Of a stretch of DNA of 64,000 bases, positions 15,001-27,237 are shown in pieces (the stretch's first letter is position 1; the number at the start of each line of letters is the position of its first letter). The notes below the pieces were generated by a model that saw only the letters and a list, made by a program, of their open reading frames with translations, had not been told where the DNA came from and ran no database searches. Both the position numbers and the translations under genes were made by a program. This DNA comes from Atrichornis clamosus (Eukaryota; Chordata; Aves; Passeriformes; Menuridae): assembly GCA_013400975.1 (NCBI GenBank), contig WBMZ01003010.1:195597-259596 (forward strand), in the 5' to 3' direction.

Positions 15001-17289
15001 GTGAATGATCAACTTTCATTAATGATGTTACCTTCTGACTGACAAATTTGATTTTAAGTAGTATCATACATAATGTAGTTCATAAAAAAGAAGGCAGGGG
15101 ACTTCAGCTTTCTGTAAAAATGTATCATAACATTCACTAATTTTGAGAGATAGTATTTTCCCTTTTAGGATTGACAGGTGGAGGAAGCGAGAACCTCCTG
15201 GTGCTTCACACATATTTTTATTATTTACTTGACAGGAGAGAGACATGACAGCATAACCTTCTGAGAGGTTGGTAATATCCAGAGATACACAATAAAACGT
15301 TAAAATATGCTAAAAGCTCTTCAGCTTATCCCATGAACTCAAAAAAAAAAAATCTGCTGTCACTCAGTTGTCTCAGCTTTCTAATCAGTTGCTATTTCAC
15401 ATTTCTCTAAGTAATAGTTGACAGTATAAAGTAAGATTGGACAAATACATTTTTAAATCCTTCTTTTTAATAAGGAACTCTATTAGACCTAGAGAGCAAC
15501 ATATACACCAATCTCAATGACAAAATAACTCTGACAAAGTAAAGGAAATTTAAATACTAAATGGTTGATAGAGATACGTGGGCAATTATCAAGTCTTTCA
15601 GGTTCAGCGATTTTTTCCTACTTCATTTCCTTGGTGGAATTTTGAAGATTATATATTTAGATAAGACTTCAAGCTTTTCGCCTTTAGGTTATCATTGAGC
15701 ACATTAAAACAAGAATAAAGAGTTGGGTCCTCGGGTCAGTACAGAGCTAACATGAGAGCAATTGTTTTTTGTCTTTCCTAAATGAAAGCCTTCTATGCCA
15801 AATTTACAGTCTTGGCACGTATAAATTAATTATGTTTAGATTTGGTCTGTATGACATTGTTCTTCTAAAGTAAAGGGCTAATTTGCAGAAACAAGTTAAA
15901 TAAAAGTCTTGTTCATGTCTTGGCCTGATCTGTTGCATGTTTATGGCAGAGTCCAGACTGACACGTCTTTACAGTAAGCTTATACAGCTAACTCTCCTTC
16001 CATAAGATTTACATTTTTATAGGACGTTTCTTCTGACAAAGCATGAAGGTAAAGATAAGATCTTAAGATATCAGACTGTGAATTAGGAACATGTTCCACT
16101 TCCACAATGTATCTACTTTTTTTCCTCCCAATGACAAACCTTTCCAATCTGGCTCTGTTCACAACACATAAAAGGCTGCCATGTTAACTTGAAGGAACGT
16201 TCCCACAAACTGGTATAAGAGAGGTTCATTCTTTGCTAGAGAACATGAAAAAAAGTCCTTTCAAGCATTATATTTATATTATTCAATTATTTATAAATTA
16301 ACAGTTAACTCTGTCATCATCACACTAAACTTGTATATTTTGTTTTCTGGCTCCCCTTATGGAATAAATTAAATAAAAGCCCCTGATTTTATGTTGCTTT
16401 TGTTTGGTTTCTAACTTTTTATACCCATAATTAGCTCATATAGAGAAAATTCTGAAAAAAAGTTTTAGCTTTTAAATACTATAACATGATATAGCAAGAA
16501 ATAACCTCATTTTGCATTACAGCAAAATGAGACAGAATCTACTTCAATGATGGTTTCTTTCCTACCACAGCAAACCCAAATTTGGGTTGAATTCATTGAT
16601 CCTTATCTTTAAGAAGATACAGCAGGACACACTTTCACAATTAGTGTCTTCAAATTACTCTTCTCCTAGTATCAGGTTTGTATTTTGCAACACCACCACC
16701 CAAAATTTCTTTACACAGTTGTCCTTTTTTTCAAACAAATCCCCTGCCTTAATCAGCATTTTTTTTTACACAAATTATCATATCCACATTTCTAATCCAT
16801 TGTTGGTAGTAGTTCCTAAATGGTTACATATATCCTCACAAAATACAGAACTATAAACCCTCCTTAATTCAATCCCAAGGGCAGTCTTCTGAAGTAAGAG
16901 TTAATAGCATAAGTTAGCAATACTTTGAAACATTAAATGGAAGATAGGAAGGGCAAAGCTGTATCCTAACTTTAGGTATGACGATTATTTCTTATACCTG
17001 AGTGAACATCTGTGATCATTAGTTTTAGATTACAACTTCTTAGAAGCAAATCACTCTGATTTCTTAAAGCCACTTTGAAATTGCACATCATTAAAATTAG
17101 GTCCCCCCTTTCAGTTCCAAATGTGTACTTGAGCACAACGGAGCACCTATTAAAGAAACACTGGGCAGCATAAAAATTTCAGCAGATGGGCAAGGTGCAA
17201 AGAGGCACAGGAGTTGAGTCTAGTATGCCAAAACAACAAAAAAAAAGCACTCTTTTCAGATCCTCTGTTGTAGTAAAAGGACAACATAC
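9001..17289. other. Intronic sequence with two slightly GC-richer patches
   Basis: No gene is recognised. Two patches are less AT-rich than their surroundings: 9230-9550, which is pyrimidine-rich and open in several frames on both strands, and 11160-11600. Neither matches a repeat or a protein I know; they could be old unlisted repeats. A G/T-only block lies at 9809-9845. Confidence 0.6.
9809..9845. repeat. G/T-only low-complexity tract
   Basis: The plus strand consists only of G and T for 37 bases, alternating runs of G and T. It has only two runs of three or more G, so it is not a standard four-run quadruplex. Confidence 0.75.
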
Positions 17290-17911
17290 AGAATCACAGA
17301 ATATGCTGAGTTGGAAGGGACCCACAAAGATCATCAAGATCACCTCTTAGCCCTGCACAGAACTATCCTCAAGAGTCACACCATGCGCCCGAGAGTGTTG
17401 TTCAGATGCTTCTTGAACTCTACTAGGCTTGGTGCTGTGACCACTTCTCTGGGGAGCCTGTTCAGCGGCCGAACACCCTCTGGGTGAAAAACTTTTTCTA
17501 ACATCTAATTTAAACCTCCCCTGACACAACTCCAGGGCATTCCCACAGGTCCTGTCACTGGGCACCACAGAGAACAGATCAGTGCCTGCCCCCGCTCTTC
17601 CCCTCACGAGGAAGTTCTAGACAGAAATGAGGTCGTTCTCAGTCTCCTCCAGGCTGAACAGACCAAGCGACCTCCACAGCTCCTCCTGTGGCTTCCCCTC
17701 AAGGACCTTCACCATCTTTGCTGCCTTCATTTGGATGCTCTCTAGCAGCTTAATTATTTCTCAAATTGTGGAGACCAAAACTGCACACAGGATTTGAGGT
17801 GAGGCCGCCCCAGTGCAGAGCAGAGCGGGACAATCCCCTCCCTTGCCCAGCTGGTGATGCTGTGCCTGATGCCCCCCAGGACACGGGTGGCCCTCCTGGC
17901 TGCCAGGGCAC
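17290..17911 (-). mobile_element. CR1 LINE, 5'-truncated copy (3' end at left)
   Basis: Read on the minus strand, this is the 3' part of a CR1 non-LTR retrotransposon of the kind abundant in birds. The left edge carries ATTCTGTG-type 8-bp units (plus strand CACAGAAT at 17295-17302), the hallmark of the CR1 3' end. Next to it is the typical TTGGAAGGGACC segment, and further right come the conserved blocks CTGGGGAGCCTGTTC, GGATGCTCTCTAGCAG and ACTGCACACAGGATT. The match fades after GCCAGGGCAC, as in a 5'-truncated insertion. No full-length reverse transcriptase is present, so it cannot move by itself. It lies in the sense direction of TMTC1. Confidence 0.93.
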
Positions 17912-20218
17912 TTACACCTAATTAGGCTTTCATGAGCAGTTTGAATTTCTGCAAACAGCCCATGAAATTCAGCTACCAGCCAGCTAATGGCAGAATATAT
18001 CAGCTTACCAAAAAAACTGTGTAGAGAAAACATGATAGACCTAAATTTCCACAGCTATTGACATTATCAACAGCCAAAAAATATGGGGAAAAAATTTACT
18101 TATTTCCTATAATGCACACAAAATTTAGTTTTCTTTAAAAGCACTTGTAGTATTTCTAGTTAGGAAATTTTGGAGCCATTTTGCTGCACCTCTTCATGTT
18201 GCTACACGTGGAAGAAGTCTGTTGATGTGAAGCAGCATGGCTTTGTGACTCGCAAACAGGTCAAGCCTGCCGTGAATTTTCAGACATGTACATTTGGGGT
18301 TCTTTTAAAAACCTTTTTCAAGAAAAAATATTAGCATTTTAAATTATTTGTGTATCACAGTAATATAGCATTTAATCAAAATACTGTAACCATGCCCAGA
18401 GGATGAAATAGCAAAGCGGAGCATCTGACAGACGGACTTAAAAAGCTCCCCAAGGGTTTGAAGCTGTCTGCTACACTACAAGCAAAACAAATAACTGTAT
18501 TAAAACATGAATTTATTACCCCACTGAGGCAGTATGTTGGTTGCTAACCACCAATGCCACAGAATGTAAGGTCACATATCAAATAAGATATTATAAAATT
18601 TCACTTTTCATTACTCTGCCAAAACTTCTAAGAAAATGTACGAACACTGCATACAATAAGGATAGAGGACACGAGTTATGTCATCTGGCTGATGAGAACA
18701 ATTCTGCTGACCAATATAGGGATAGTCAACCTATATAGGTCCCCAAATTTTCATACGCTCAACTTCCCAATCAATTCTTCTTTTTTTTTCACCTTTACTA
18801 ATTTCTCCCTTATAATTTCAGCAGATAGTCCAAAGAGTTGGACTTAAGTAGGCAATGAAATTCTTCCATTCTAATATCACAGGGAAAAACCCAAACATTT
18901 TAATTAGGACTGGTATAAACCTGAAGCTAAAAACACTGGATAATGAGGACTAAGTCAAAGAGCACTGTCTTCATTAATAAGTCTACTAATAAATCTCTGC
19001 TGCTTCAGAATAAGGTTTTAGTTTCAGACTGAATTCATTTCTAGTAGAAAACCAGGCTGTAACTGAAGGAGATATCTATGCCATGTAGTTATTACACGGA
19101 CATATCACCTCCTCACTGGATGTAGATTTGCAGTCACAAATATGAGTAAGGCAGATAATAGTGAAGAGGCTACATTGACACCTGTATCTTAAATATTTCA
19201 CCTGATGATGCCAGGGGCAATTACCAGGTTTTCAGAGCACATAAGAGCCATCTGGGTATTTCAGAGCCGTGGAGACCAACCTGAGAGCACAAGGACACAT
19301 CAACCTTTTTCGCTATGGTGAAATCACAGATTGCTGACGTGCCGTTTCCTGAGCAGAGCAGTGTCAAGGTAGAAACAGTTATTTGCAAGGATCTAGAGCT
19401 AATATAGTACTATATCTATCAAGGTCTATATTGGAGTAGAAACAATTTTCTAGACTGAAAACTGATAGATTTAAAAGAGATATGGTTTTTAAAGTTGCAT
19501 TTAGAAACCACATCTTCAAAATATATCAACACACAGCTATCAAAACAATAATTAAAATATGAACAGGTATTAATTGTGCTTGCTCTTTTTTTGTCCCCCT
19601 CAAAAGCTTGGATTACATATGGTACCTAAAGTGTAACTGCAGGTAAAAAATGGGATTCTAGATATCATGTAATCTGCCACAACTGCAGCCAGGTCATAGT
19701 TTTATCTGAAAGTACCCTAACATTGAGTAAGAAGCATAATTTTAGAGAAGTGAGGAATTTTTCTTCCCCTTTTTCAAACTTTCAAACTATTAAAGATGAA
19801 ATCCTGAAAAGGTTTATTCTACAGATGTGCAAAACAGAAAGCAAATTAAAACGTTCCAAAGTTTATCTCTCCATTATTAACATTTCCTTCTGATTTTGAA
19901 AGAGCTGAGATGATGATAGTGCTAACTTATTTTGACTACAAGGTATCGTGATAAAAAGAGAGCTCATAAATACCTGGGTCAAATTATAAAATCAGCATTG
20001 AAGTACCCGTCTAGCCAGCTTCAAATTTTGTGCACTAGTAACAGTCTAGTAGCAGGCAGCCAAGGACCCTACCTATTTACCTTGCCTTTAAATCCATTTT
20101 TGCAGTCTGTATCAAGGTCCCTTAAGCTAGCTAGGTTTTACAGAAGTTGACTGAAATACTTAATCGATGTCCTCTTTCATGGAAAAATGTCACTACCAGC
20201 ACAGATACATGGACAGAA

Positions 20219-20354
20219 GGGGGTGTGGTTGGGGGATTTTTTGTTAGTTTTGAGGGAATTTTTTAAATTTGTTTTTTTGGGGGTGTTTTGTTTATTTTCT
20301 AGCTTGGGGCGGGGAGGTTTGGGTTGGTATGATATGGTGTGGTATGTGTGTATG
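20219..20354. repeat. Long G/T-rich tract
   Basis: About 136 bases on the plus strand are strongly enriched in G and T, with several G runs of three to five, for example GGGGCGGGGAGG near 20305. The runs are unevenly spaced, so quadruplex formation is possible but not by the strict short-loop rule. Confidence 0.7.
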
Positions 20355-21850
20355 CCAATCAGTAAGAGATCAGAGAAGGAAGCAAGGTAAAAACATACAT
20401 GATGCAGGTATCTCCTAGCTGAAAGGGGTTTGAAACTGGGATAATGATACATAGTTTAACACTTTTTGTTCTGGAAGAAATTATACTTAGGATTTTGTTT
20501 GTAACTAAACAGGATTGCATAATCATGGAACCTGGCATTTTTCAACCCACAGTCTCAACCAGAATTGCCCACAAACTGTCAGGCTCTTGGCTAACAGCTC
20601 AGGTCAGAAGAAATAAGAATCTAATGGTTTAAACAAACAAAAAAACCAAAGAAAAATCACTCCACAAAATTGCTAATGCTGACTTTCCACAGATTTCAAA
20701 TTACAAGAAGCCAAAAATGCTGTATATGAAGTAGTCCAAAGAAGCAAGAGATAAAAGTTAAAAATATGGGCATTGCTTCTGTTTTAGAACTTGTGAGAGC
20801 CTTTTTGTGGTGGTGTTTTGCCACTTCTAATAATGTTTTAAGAAAAGTCTCCAAGTAAGAGATAGAACTATATTTCCTATAAAATGTGTATTTTTAAAAT
20901 AAACCATAATCTCCCAATCCCTACTAAATAAACACTGCTGTTGATGCAAGCTTCATTGTACTCCACAGCAGTACAAGCTGCCCAGGATACTTTTAAAACA
21001 TGCAGACTAAAACATGCAAAAAATTTCACCATAACCCCCAAAGTCCTGTTTTCTGGGAGAGGAAGAATTCACAGAGACTCAAAACAATTTTACCCTCTCT
21101 TTTCCCTTGTTCCCTCATTGCCTTTATTAACTCAATATGTCCCTAACTCACTTTAAAGACTTGGTTGCTATGGGAATTTATTTCCATATTTTATTGTCAA
21201 GGAGAAAAACAAGATTTTGGTGATTAAATGCCACAGAAGCTCTGACTTTCACACAATGTAATCAAATCCACAGCTTTAAAAACAATCTGTGTATGTGTTT
21301 GACAGTCTTACCATTCTGATCATAAAAAGGTACATATGTTCTACCTGGCATTTAAGAGACAAGTACAAAAATTCTCTCTCCCTTCCCCCAAAAGCTTCTG
21401 GATAATTTTAACATAATTTCCACATGCACATTTTCAATTAGTTTCCTAGAAATTTAGGAATAAAACATATTTGGTTTTCACCTTCTCCCAATGTGGACTA
21501 TCCACAGCACCAAGAGATATTTCTCTTTTCTAAGCGGCATTCAAGTTTAGTGAGGCTAGAAATTCACCTCCTAATAACTGACCCTTAAGACAGCTAAAAA
21601 ATTGCAGGCCTGGGTTCCTTCCCTCCCCATACCTAATCTAGATTGCAGCTGGAAAAAGAAATACATGCATAGGTACAAAATATAGTTCAATTCCTCCGGT
21701 AAATATGCCAAAAAACACTTGCTGTCTTCTATCACAAGTGGCTGTTTCCACTGTAAATCTCATACACTTGTACTTTCCCCCTTTTTAATATTCTGTCTAA
21801 ATAAGTTAATGTGGAGAATAACTCACTTAGAAAAAGCGTGTACGTAATCA

Positions 21851-21869
21851 TTAAATCATTATGATTTAA
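21851..21869. repeat. Near-perfect AT-rich palindrome
   Basis: TTAAATCAT, a single T, then ATGATTTAA: 9-bp arms around one base. The arms contain ATGATTTA-like homeodomain cores. Confidence 0.7.
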
Positions 21870-23222
21870 ATAAAAATGAGCATAAACCATAAAATTCGAA
21901 ATTAAACCTAACACCAGGAGCAAAGTCTCCCTCGTGGCTCAGAGTTTGCATATGTCTCTATTCCTTCAAAACAAGTTCTCCCAGGTTTGCAATCAGTTCA
22001 TGGTCTTTCTTGGGTAGGACTCTAGGAACACAACTGAGCATACAATTCTATTGCACAGACTCAGGCAATGCTGTCAGAGCATTACAGTGCTGAAACTTCA
22101 GATGACTACAGTTAAGACTCAAAAAATCAGGAGCTTGATCTTCACATGCTCTCAGATGCCTGAGCTTCTCCAAAAGTGCTGTAACACACTTCTGGGAATC
22201 AGAACTCAGAGCATCCAGAAGCTGCACCTGCTCCCTAATCTATTTGATTCTGATTGAGGCCATACTTCCAGGTTTTCCCTCTTCTGACACTATTATTGTA
22301 TGCCTTGACTTCTGGGAGCAGAAGGTTTAGCTGCTATTTAGCTGTGATTGTGCTATAGGTTCATTAGGTAAAGCTCACGAGGAGCGACAAGCACTCAGCA
22401 CTTCCTCGAACCGGCACATTTAAGTGTCTAAACACGACATTAGGAGGCTAATGTACTCATGATTGAATATGCAGGCACAGGTATAAACTTTCTGTGTGGC
22501 ACTTAACAAACACAATCCATACGTGATGAATACAACCATGAATACATGCATTTTAACCACTGCACTGAACCAGGTTTAAGCAGAAAGGCGTAACCCCTGA
22601 GGCAAATCTACATGAAAGGAATTACACCAGGAAACGTTTAACTCACTCAAATACCACTGAGCTTTAGCACCGTGTGGTGTTTTTCCCATTTTGTGGCCAG
22701 TACCTGGACAACTGACTCATGAGAGAAGCAGAACTAGAGGGAAAGGAACATGACTTTCTCGCTAGTGAACAAATGGAAAACTTAAGATTGGCCAAAGGTG
22801 TATGTATTTCTTATCCCTCAAAGTTCACAGGTACCCAAGTCCCCTAATCTCAGCATAAAACATTTAAGTATTACATGTATTAAACATTGACCAACCCTAC
22901 CAAAAAGCATGAAATTTAACTGTTCTTTAATACTGATATTTTAAACAGGACCCCCTCTTCTCTCTGAAAAAAAAAAGTTTTACAGAGCTTCTTTAATTAG
23001 GGAGCTGAAGTAATCATTAAGATGAAGAAAAACCTACACCTGCAAACATGCCTAATATTCTGAAATACAGTTGTTAAGACTCTACAATAAGCTTGGTGCT
23101 TTCAACTGATTCCTTAAATATTTTGAAAACATTAAAAAATAGGAGAATAACATTTTCTGATTGATATTATTTGCAAAGGTTTTGGAGACTGGAAAGTAGT
23201 GAGCCCCCCAAATACCCTGTAA

Positions 23223-23227
23223 CCACC
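23223..23227. repeat. Target-site duplication, left copy (CCACC)
   Basis: CCACC directly precedes the LTR edge TGTCATAGG and is repeated exactly at 24171-24175. Confidence 0.85.
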
Positions 23228-24170
23228 TGTCATAGGTTGACCCTGGCCAGATGCCAGGCACCCACAAGAGATAGGAACCAGGAGAGATCACAGGCAAAAC
23301 AGGCTCAAGCTTAAAGATACAAAACTGAATTTATTACACTAACAGAATCAGAGCAGGATAACAAGAAATAAAATGAACCGTTAGAAAACACCTTCTTCCC
23401 CACCACTCCCTCCTCCCAGCTCTACCTCCTACCCAATGGCACAGGGAGACAGGGAATGAGGGTTTTGGTCACTTCATCATCTGTGGCTTCTTCTGCTGCT
23501 CAGGGAGAGGAGTTGTTTTCCCCTCCTGCACCCTGGGGTCCCTCCCATGGGTGACAGTTCTCCAGGAACTTCTCTGACGTGAGTCCATCTCATGAGCAAC
23601 AGCTCCCTGTGAGCTGCTGCAACGTGAGTCCATCCCATGGGCAGCAGCACCCCTCAAGATGCTGCAGCGTGGGTCACTCCTCCACAGGGTCTTTCAAGGA
23701 CAGTAAGTATCCACGTGCTCCGGCGTGGGCTCCTCCAGGGGCTGCAGGTGGATCTCTGCACCCCCGTGGGCCTCCATGGGCTGCAGGGGCACTGCTGCTT
23801 CACCACGGCCTTCACAACGAGCTGCAGAGGAATCTCGGCTCTGGCACCTGGAGCAGCTCCTGCCCTCCTGCACAGACCTTGATGTTTCCATAGTTGTCTT
23901 CTGCTCACATATTCTCACTCTCCCCCTCTTCTCTGGCTGGAATTGAAACTGTGCCACCAATACTGTTTTGATTTTCTTCTTAAATGTGTTATCACAGAGG
24001 TGTTACTACTACTTCCAATTGGCCCAGCCTTGGCCTGTGGCATGTCCACCTTTGCAGCCAGTCAGAGATTGGCTCTGCTGGACATGGTGGTGGAAGCTTC
24101 TAGCAGCTTCTCACAGAAGCCCTGCAGCCCCCCTCCGCTACCAAAAACCCAGCCTTGCAAACCCAAGACG
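23228..24170 (-). mobile_element. Solo LTR of an avian endogenous retrovirus (ERVL-like), minus orientation
   Basis: This 943-bp block matches, from memory, a common bird LTR whose start reads TGTATTGGGTTTG and whose end reads CCTATGACA. Here the minus strand starts CGTCTTGGGTTTG, so the first T has become C, and ends in CCTATGACA. Flanking bases are CCACC at both 23223-23227 and 24171-24175, a perfect 5-bp target duplication that fixes both ends. No gag, pol or env lies next to it, so it is the product of LTR-LTR recombination. It is in the same direction as TMTC1. It contains a 45-bp minisatellite. The boundaries are very secure; the family label is less so. Confidence 0.88.
23536..23726. 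repeat. 45-bp minisatellite inside the minus-strand LTR
   Basis: Three units of exactly 45 bases lie head to tail (23536-23580, 23581-23625, 23626-23670). Each starts GGGTC or GAGTC, has CATG near base 11 and ends in CGT. A fourth, longer unit of 56 bases follows (23671-23726), and a further GGGCTCCTCC start is visible after it. Related LTR copies in other birds are known to vary in the number of such units. Confidence 0.85.
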
Positions 24171-24175
24171 CCACC
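24171..24175. repeat. Target-site duplication, right copy (CCACC)
   Basis: CCACC directly follows the LTR edge CCCAAGACG and matches the left copy at 23223-23227. Confidence 0.85.
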
Positions 24176-24328
24176 AAAAACCACCATGAGAAAGTCATGC
24201 TGTCCTTGATTTCAGTATTTGGCATGTAACCTCAGAACGAAAAATAAGTGCTAACAAAAACTGTGCAAAGCCTGTGGAAACTTCTCACCTTGTGCCGTTT
24301 AAAAAGATCCCTTTTAAGCCAGGGAGAA

Positions 24329-24905
24329 TGTGCTGGTTTTGCCTGGGATAGAGTTAATTCTCTTCATAGTAGTTAGAATGGGGCTATAATTCAGGTTTGT
24401 GCTGGAAGCAGTGTTGGTAACACAAGGGTGTTTTAGCTATTGCTGAGCAGGGCTGACAGTGTCGAGGCCTTTTCTACCCCTCACACCCCCCACACCATCC
24501 CACCAGCAAGGAGGCTGGGGGTGCACAAGGAGCTGGGAGGGGACACAGCCAGGACAGTTGACCATAGGGGTATTTCCAGCCTATATGGCTTCATGCTCAG
24601 TATATAAAGCTAAGGGAAGAAGAAGGAAGGGGCAGATATACAGAGTGATGGTGCTTGTCTTTCCCAGTAACTGCAACACATGACAGAGCCCTGCTCTCCT
24701 GGAGATGGCTGAACACCTGCCTGCCCATGGGAAGCAGTGAATTAATTCCTTGCTTTGTTTGCACACACAGCTTTTGCTTTGCCTATCAAACTACCTTTAT
24801 CTCAATTCCTGAGTTTTCTCACTTTTCCCTTTCCCAATCCTACTGGCAGGGAGTGAGCAAGCAGCTGTGTGAGGCTGAGCTGCCGGCTGAGGTTAAACCA
24901 CAACA
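24329..24905 (+). mobile_element. Solo LTR of an avian ERVL-type endogenous retrovirus, plus orientation
   Basis: This 577-bp block begins TGTGCTGGTTTTGCCTGGG and ends GGTTAAACCACAACA, the start and end I remember for a very common avian ERVL LTR. Internal landmarks are GAGTTAATTCTCTTC, GGGACACAGCCAGGACAG and CATGCTCAGTATATAAA, the last with a TATA box. The five bases before it (GAGAA) and after it (GGGAA) agree at four of five positions, fitting a decayed target duplication. No internal viral genes are present. It points against TMTC1. Confidence 0.9.
24601..24607 (+). promoter_or_regulatory. TATA box of the plus-strand LTR
   Basis: TATATAA directly after CATGCTCAG, in the position expected for the retroviral U3 promoter of this LTR family. 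Whether it is still active cannot be told from sequence. Confidence 0.65.
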
Positions 24906-26208
24906 GGGAAGAATGGAACAGGACAGCATACTTTGCATGCTACCATGCAGTATAAATCTTATACAGGACTGAAGACAGTAGCAATCTTTCTCTGGCAAAC
25001 TAACCTCTCTGTTAAATTGAAGGTTCTCCACAGTTCCTATAAAAATATGAAAAGCCTTCTCTCTTTTTTTATTTACTTACTCATTTATTAAAGAAGACTT
25101 CACCTTTTTCATCTCTGTAGAGAGGTGTTCTCAAATATAGGCTCCTAAATACTATTGCAGACTTCAAGTGGATAGATAAAAGTCATGGGGATTTTAGTGG
25201 CAATTTCAATAAAGACATTACAGATTTAATATTAAAATATAATCGATAGTATGCCAGTGTCAGTGATTTCAGCAAGACAGCTCATTCCTCATTTTTAAAA
25301 AGATACAACATTGATAAATTTGCCTTAGGATGCTGTTTTTCTGTCACACGTGATCTGTTCCAGTGCTTTAAGTCACCCCATGAAAATATTTTCAGGAAAC
25401 AACAGCTATTTATACATATTGATGTCCAATTCAGTACCACTCCACTGACATCAAAGGGACCTGCAGGAGATCAATATCTCTGAGAAGAGAGTGGAGGCCA
25501 ATCTTGCTTTTCTTATTTCAGGATCAAACAGAAAAGCAGCAAGGAGCTGTGGGAACTACAGGAAACAGCACTATTATCTACTTGAAATTGTCACGGGAGG
25601 AGTAAATTGGAAAAAGCTTCTTTTGTCTAGGAAGTATCTGCTGGGGGGAGGGGGAGAGATGGTCAAGACTGCACAGGCCTCATGCTGTTGCCATCCAGCA
25701 GAGTGAAGAGAAAAGCATCAGGATGGCTCATCTGCAAATATGAGCAATGTATGTGCAGGCACATTCATGCCAGCATTTCCACGATTTCGTACAGCCTTAA
25801 AGCTGTCAGTAAAATTAACCCCCAGCTGACCACTGCAGGATGAGAGATGCTAGGGGATAAAAGAGGCCCCAGCTGGCAATGAAGCCCCCAATCTTTCCCA
25901 TAGTTCTTGAAATGCTAAAGGTTACCCGGCCCACAAAGGCAATATTTAACAGCTCAGCGCACTTGAATATGCAGCTCTTGTTAGACAAAATGAACCCGTG
26001 AGGGGTCAAGTCATGTTTTGCAGCTGTAAGTTAAAAATAATAACTAGAATAAAAGCCGTCGCTAGGAAAAGTGTATTTACTAAATATCTGACTCCAAGGA
26101 TGAAATCTGTTCTACAAGGGAGCAGCTGCTACCCTAGTGGTCTAAACACTGAAAACACGGTATTTCAAAACATGGGGCCAAGATTGGACCATACCCACCC
26201 AAAAGAGA

Positions 26209-26235
26209 ATACTAGGTTACAAAATACTAGGTTAC
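26209..26235. repeat. 15-bp tandem duplication
   Basis: ATACTAGGTTAC occurs at 26209-26220 and again at 26224-26235, with AAA between. Confidence 0.85.
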
Positions 26236-27170
26236 TGATCAGTTCTGCCAAAATATCAAGACCTCTGGGTAAGTTCAAGCATAATAAAATTCCTTAAATG
26301 GTGGAAAACAAGCAGAAAATAAACCATTGAGTTAGATTTTAAATAATGATGAAACACTACTGCAAAATAGCATAATGTGTAAATGTAGAGGAGATGAACA
26401 ATTAGCAACATTGACTACTACATTACTAAGGCTTTAGAGCACCTCAGAAGAGAAGGATAAAACTGCAAATTTAAATCAAGAGCAGCATTTTATTTTGACA
26501 TTGCTTTTCAAAGCACAGGAGTTCTAAAAGTAGCAACTTCAAAGACTAAAGAATGCAGAAAGTGGACTACTTGAAGTTTAGAGTGTTCTCAAAAATCAGT
26601 AGCTTTATCTAATACCCAGCAGCATATCACCCACAACTAAGGCTGCTCCAAGGCCAAAAACTGCAGTTTTATAGAAGTTGTTTTGGTGGTTGACCATGTC
26701 ATCCATGAAGGCCCCAGGTTTACATCATTACCTTAAATAAAATATAGGCCTCCCACAAAATTGCATTTTACAAAACTGTTGTAATAGCACAAAAGGCTAG
26801 ATAATGCATCCTGCTATCCAATTTGTGGTTCATGCTAAGCTACAGATACCAATAACTAATTCCATATGTGAGACAGACCTCCCAGAGGGAGATTTTAATC
26901 AAGTAAGTGGTGGGAAAAGAGATATTTCCTTATTTTAGTATAACAAACCCCCTGTACTAACAATATGTTGATCTGGTAAAATGTTACTGCATTGTAGCAA
27001 TGGAAGATTAGTAGAACATACATCTGGTTTAGTTATTTCTGTAAGGCACTTTGTAGACATAAACCACAGAGCAATAAATACTTTATCATTACTATTATAT
27101 CAAAAATGAGCTTTAAATGCATTTGTCCAATCTTTTTAACTGCTAATGTTATTCAGATCCATTCACACTT

Positions 27171-27237
27171 TAAAAAAAAAACAAAAAACCCAACAAAACA
27201 ACCAAGCAAACAAAAGAAAATCTAAAAAACCCACAAG
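27171..27237. repeat. A/C-rich low-complexity block
   Basis: The plus strand is almost wholly A and C, with runs such as ACAAAAAACCCAACAAAACA. It resembles the block at 694-770 in make-up. Confidence 0.75.

Larger units (their letters stand above)
17912..23222. other. AT-rich intronic sequence without recognisable genes
   Basis: No protein-like frame or known repeat is seen. Items of note are a G/T-rich tract at 20219-20354, a palindrome with TAAT cores at 21851-21869 and a small CpG-rich patch at 22360-22440. Confidence 0.65.

Noticed and set aside
23579..23960. Several overlapping open frames of 73-104 codons on both strands
   Set aside because: They lie wholly inside the solo LTR and come from its GC-rich, CpG-bearing minisatellite; stop codons are rare there for compositional reasons.
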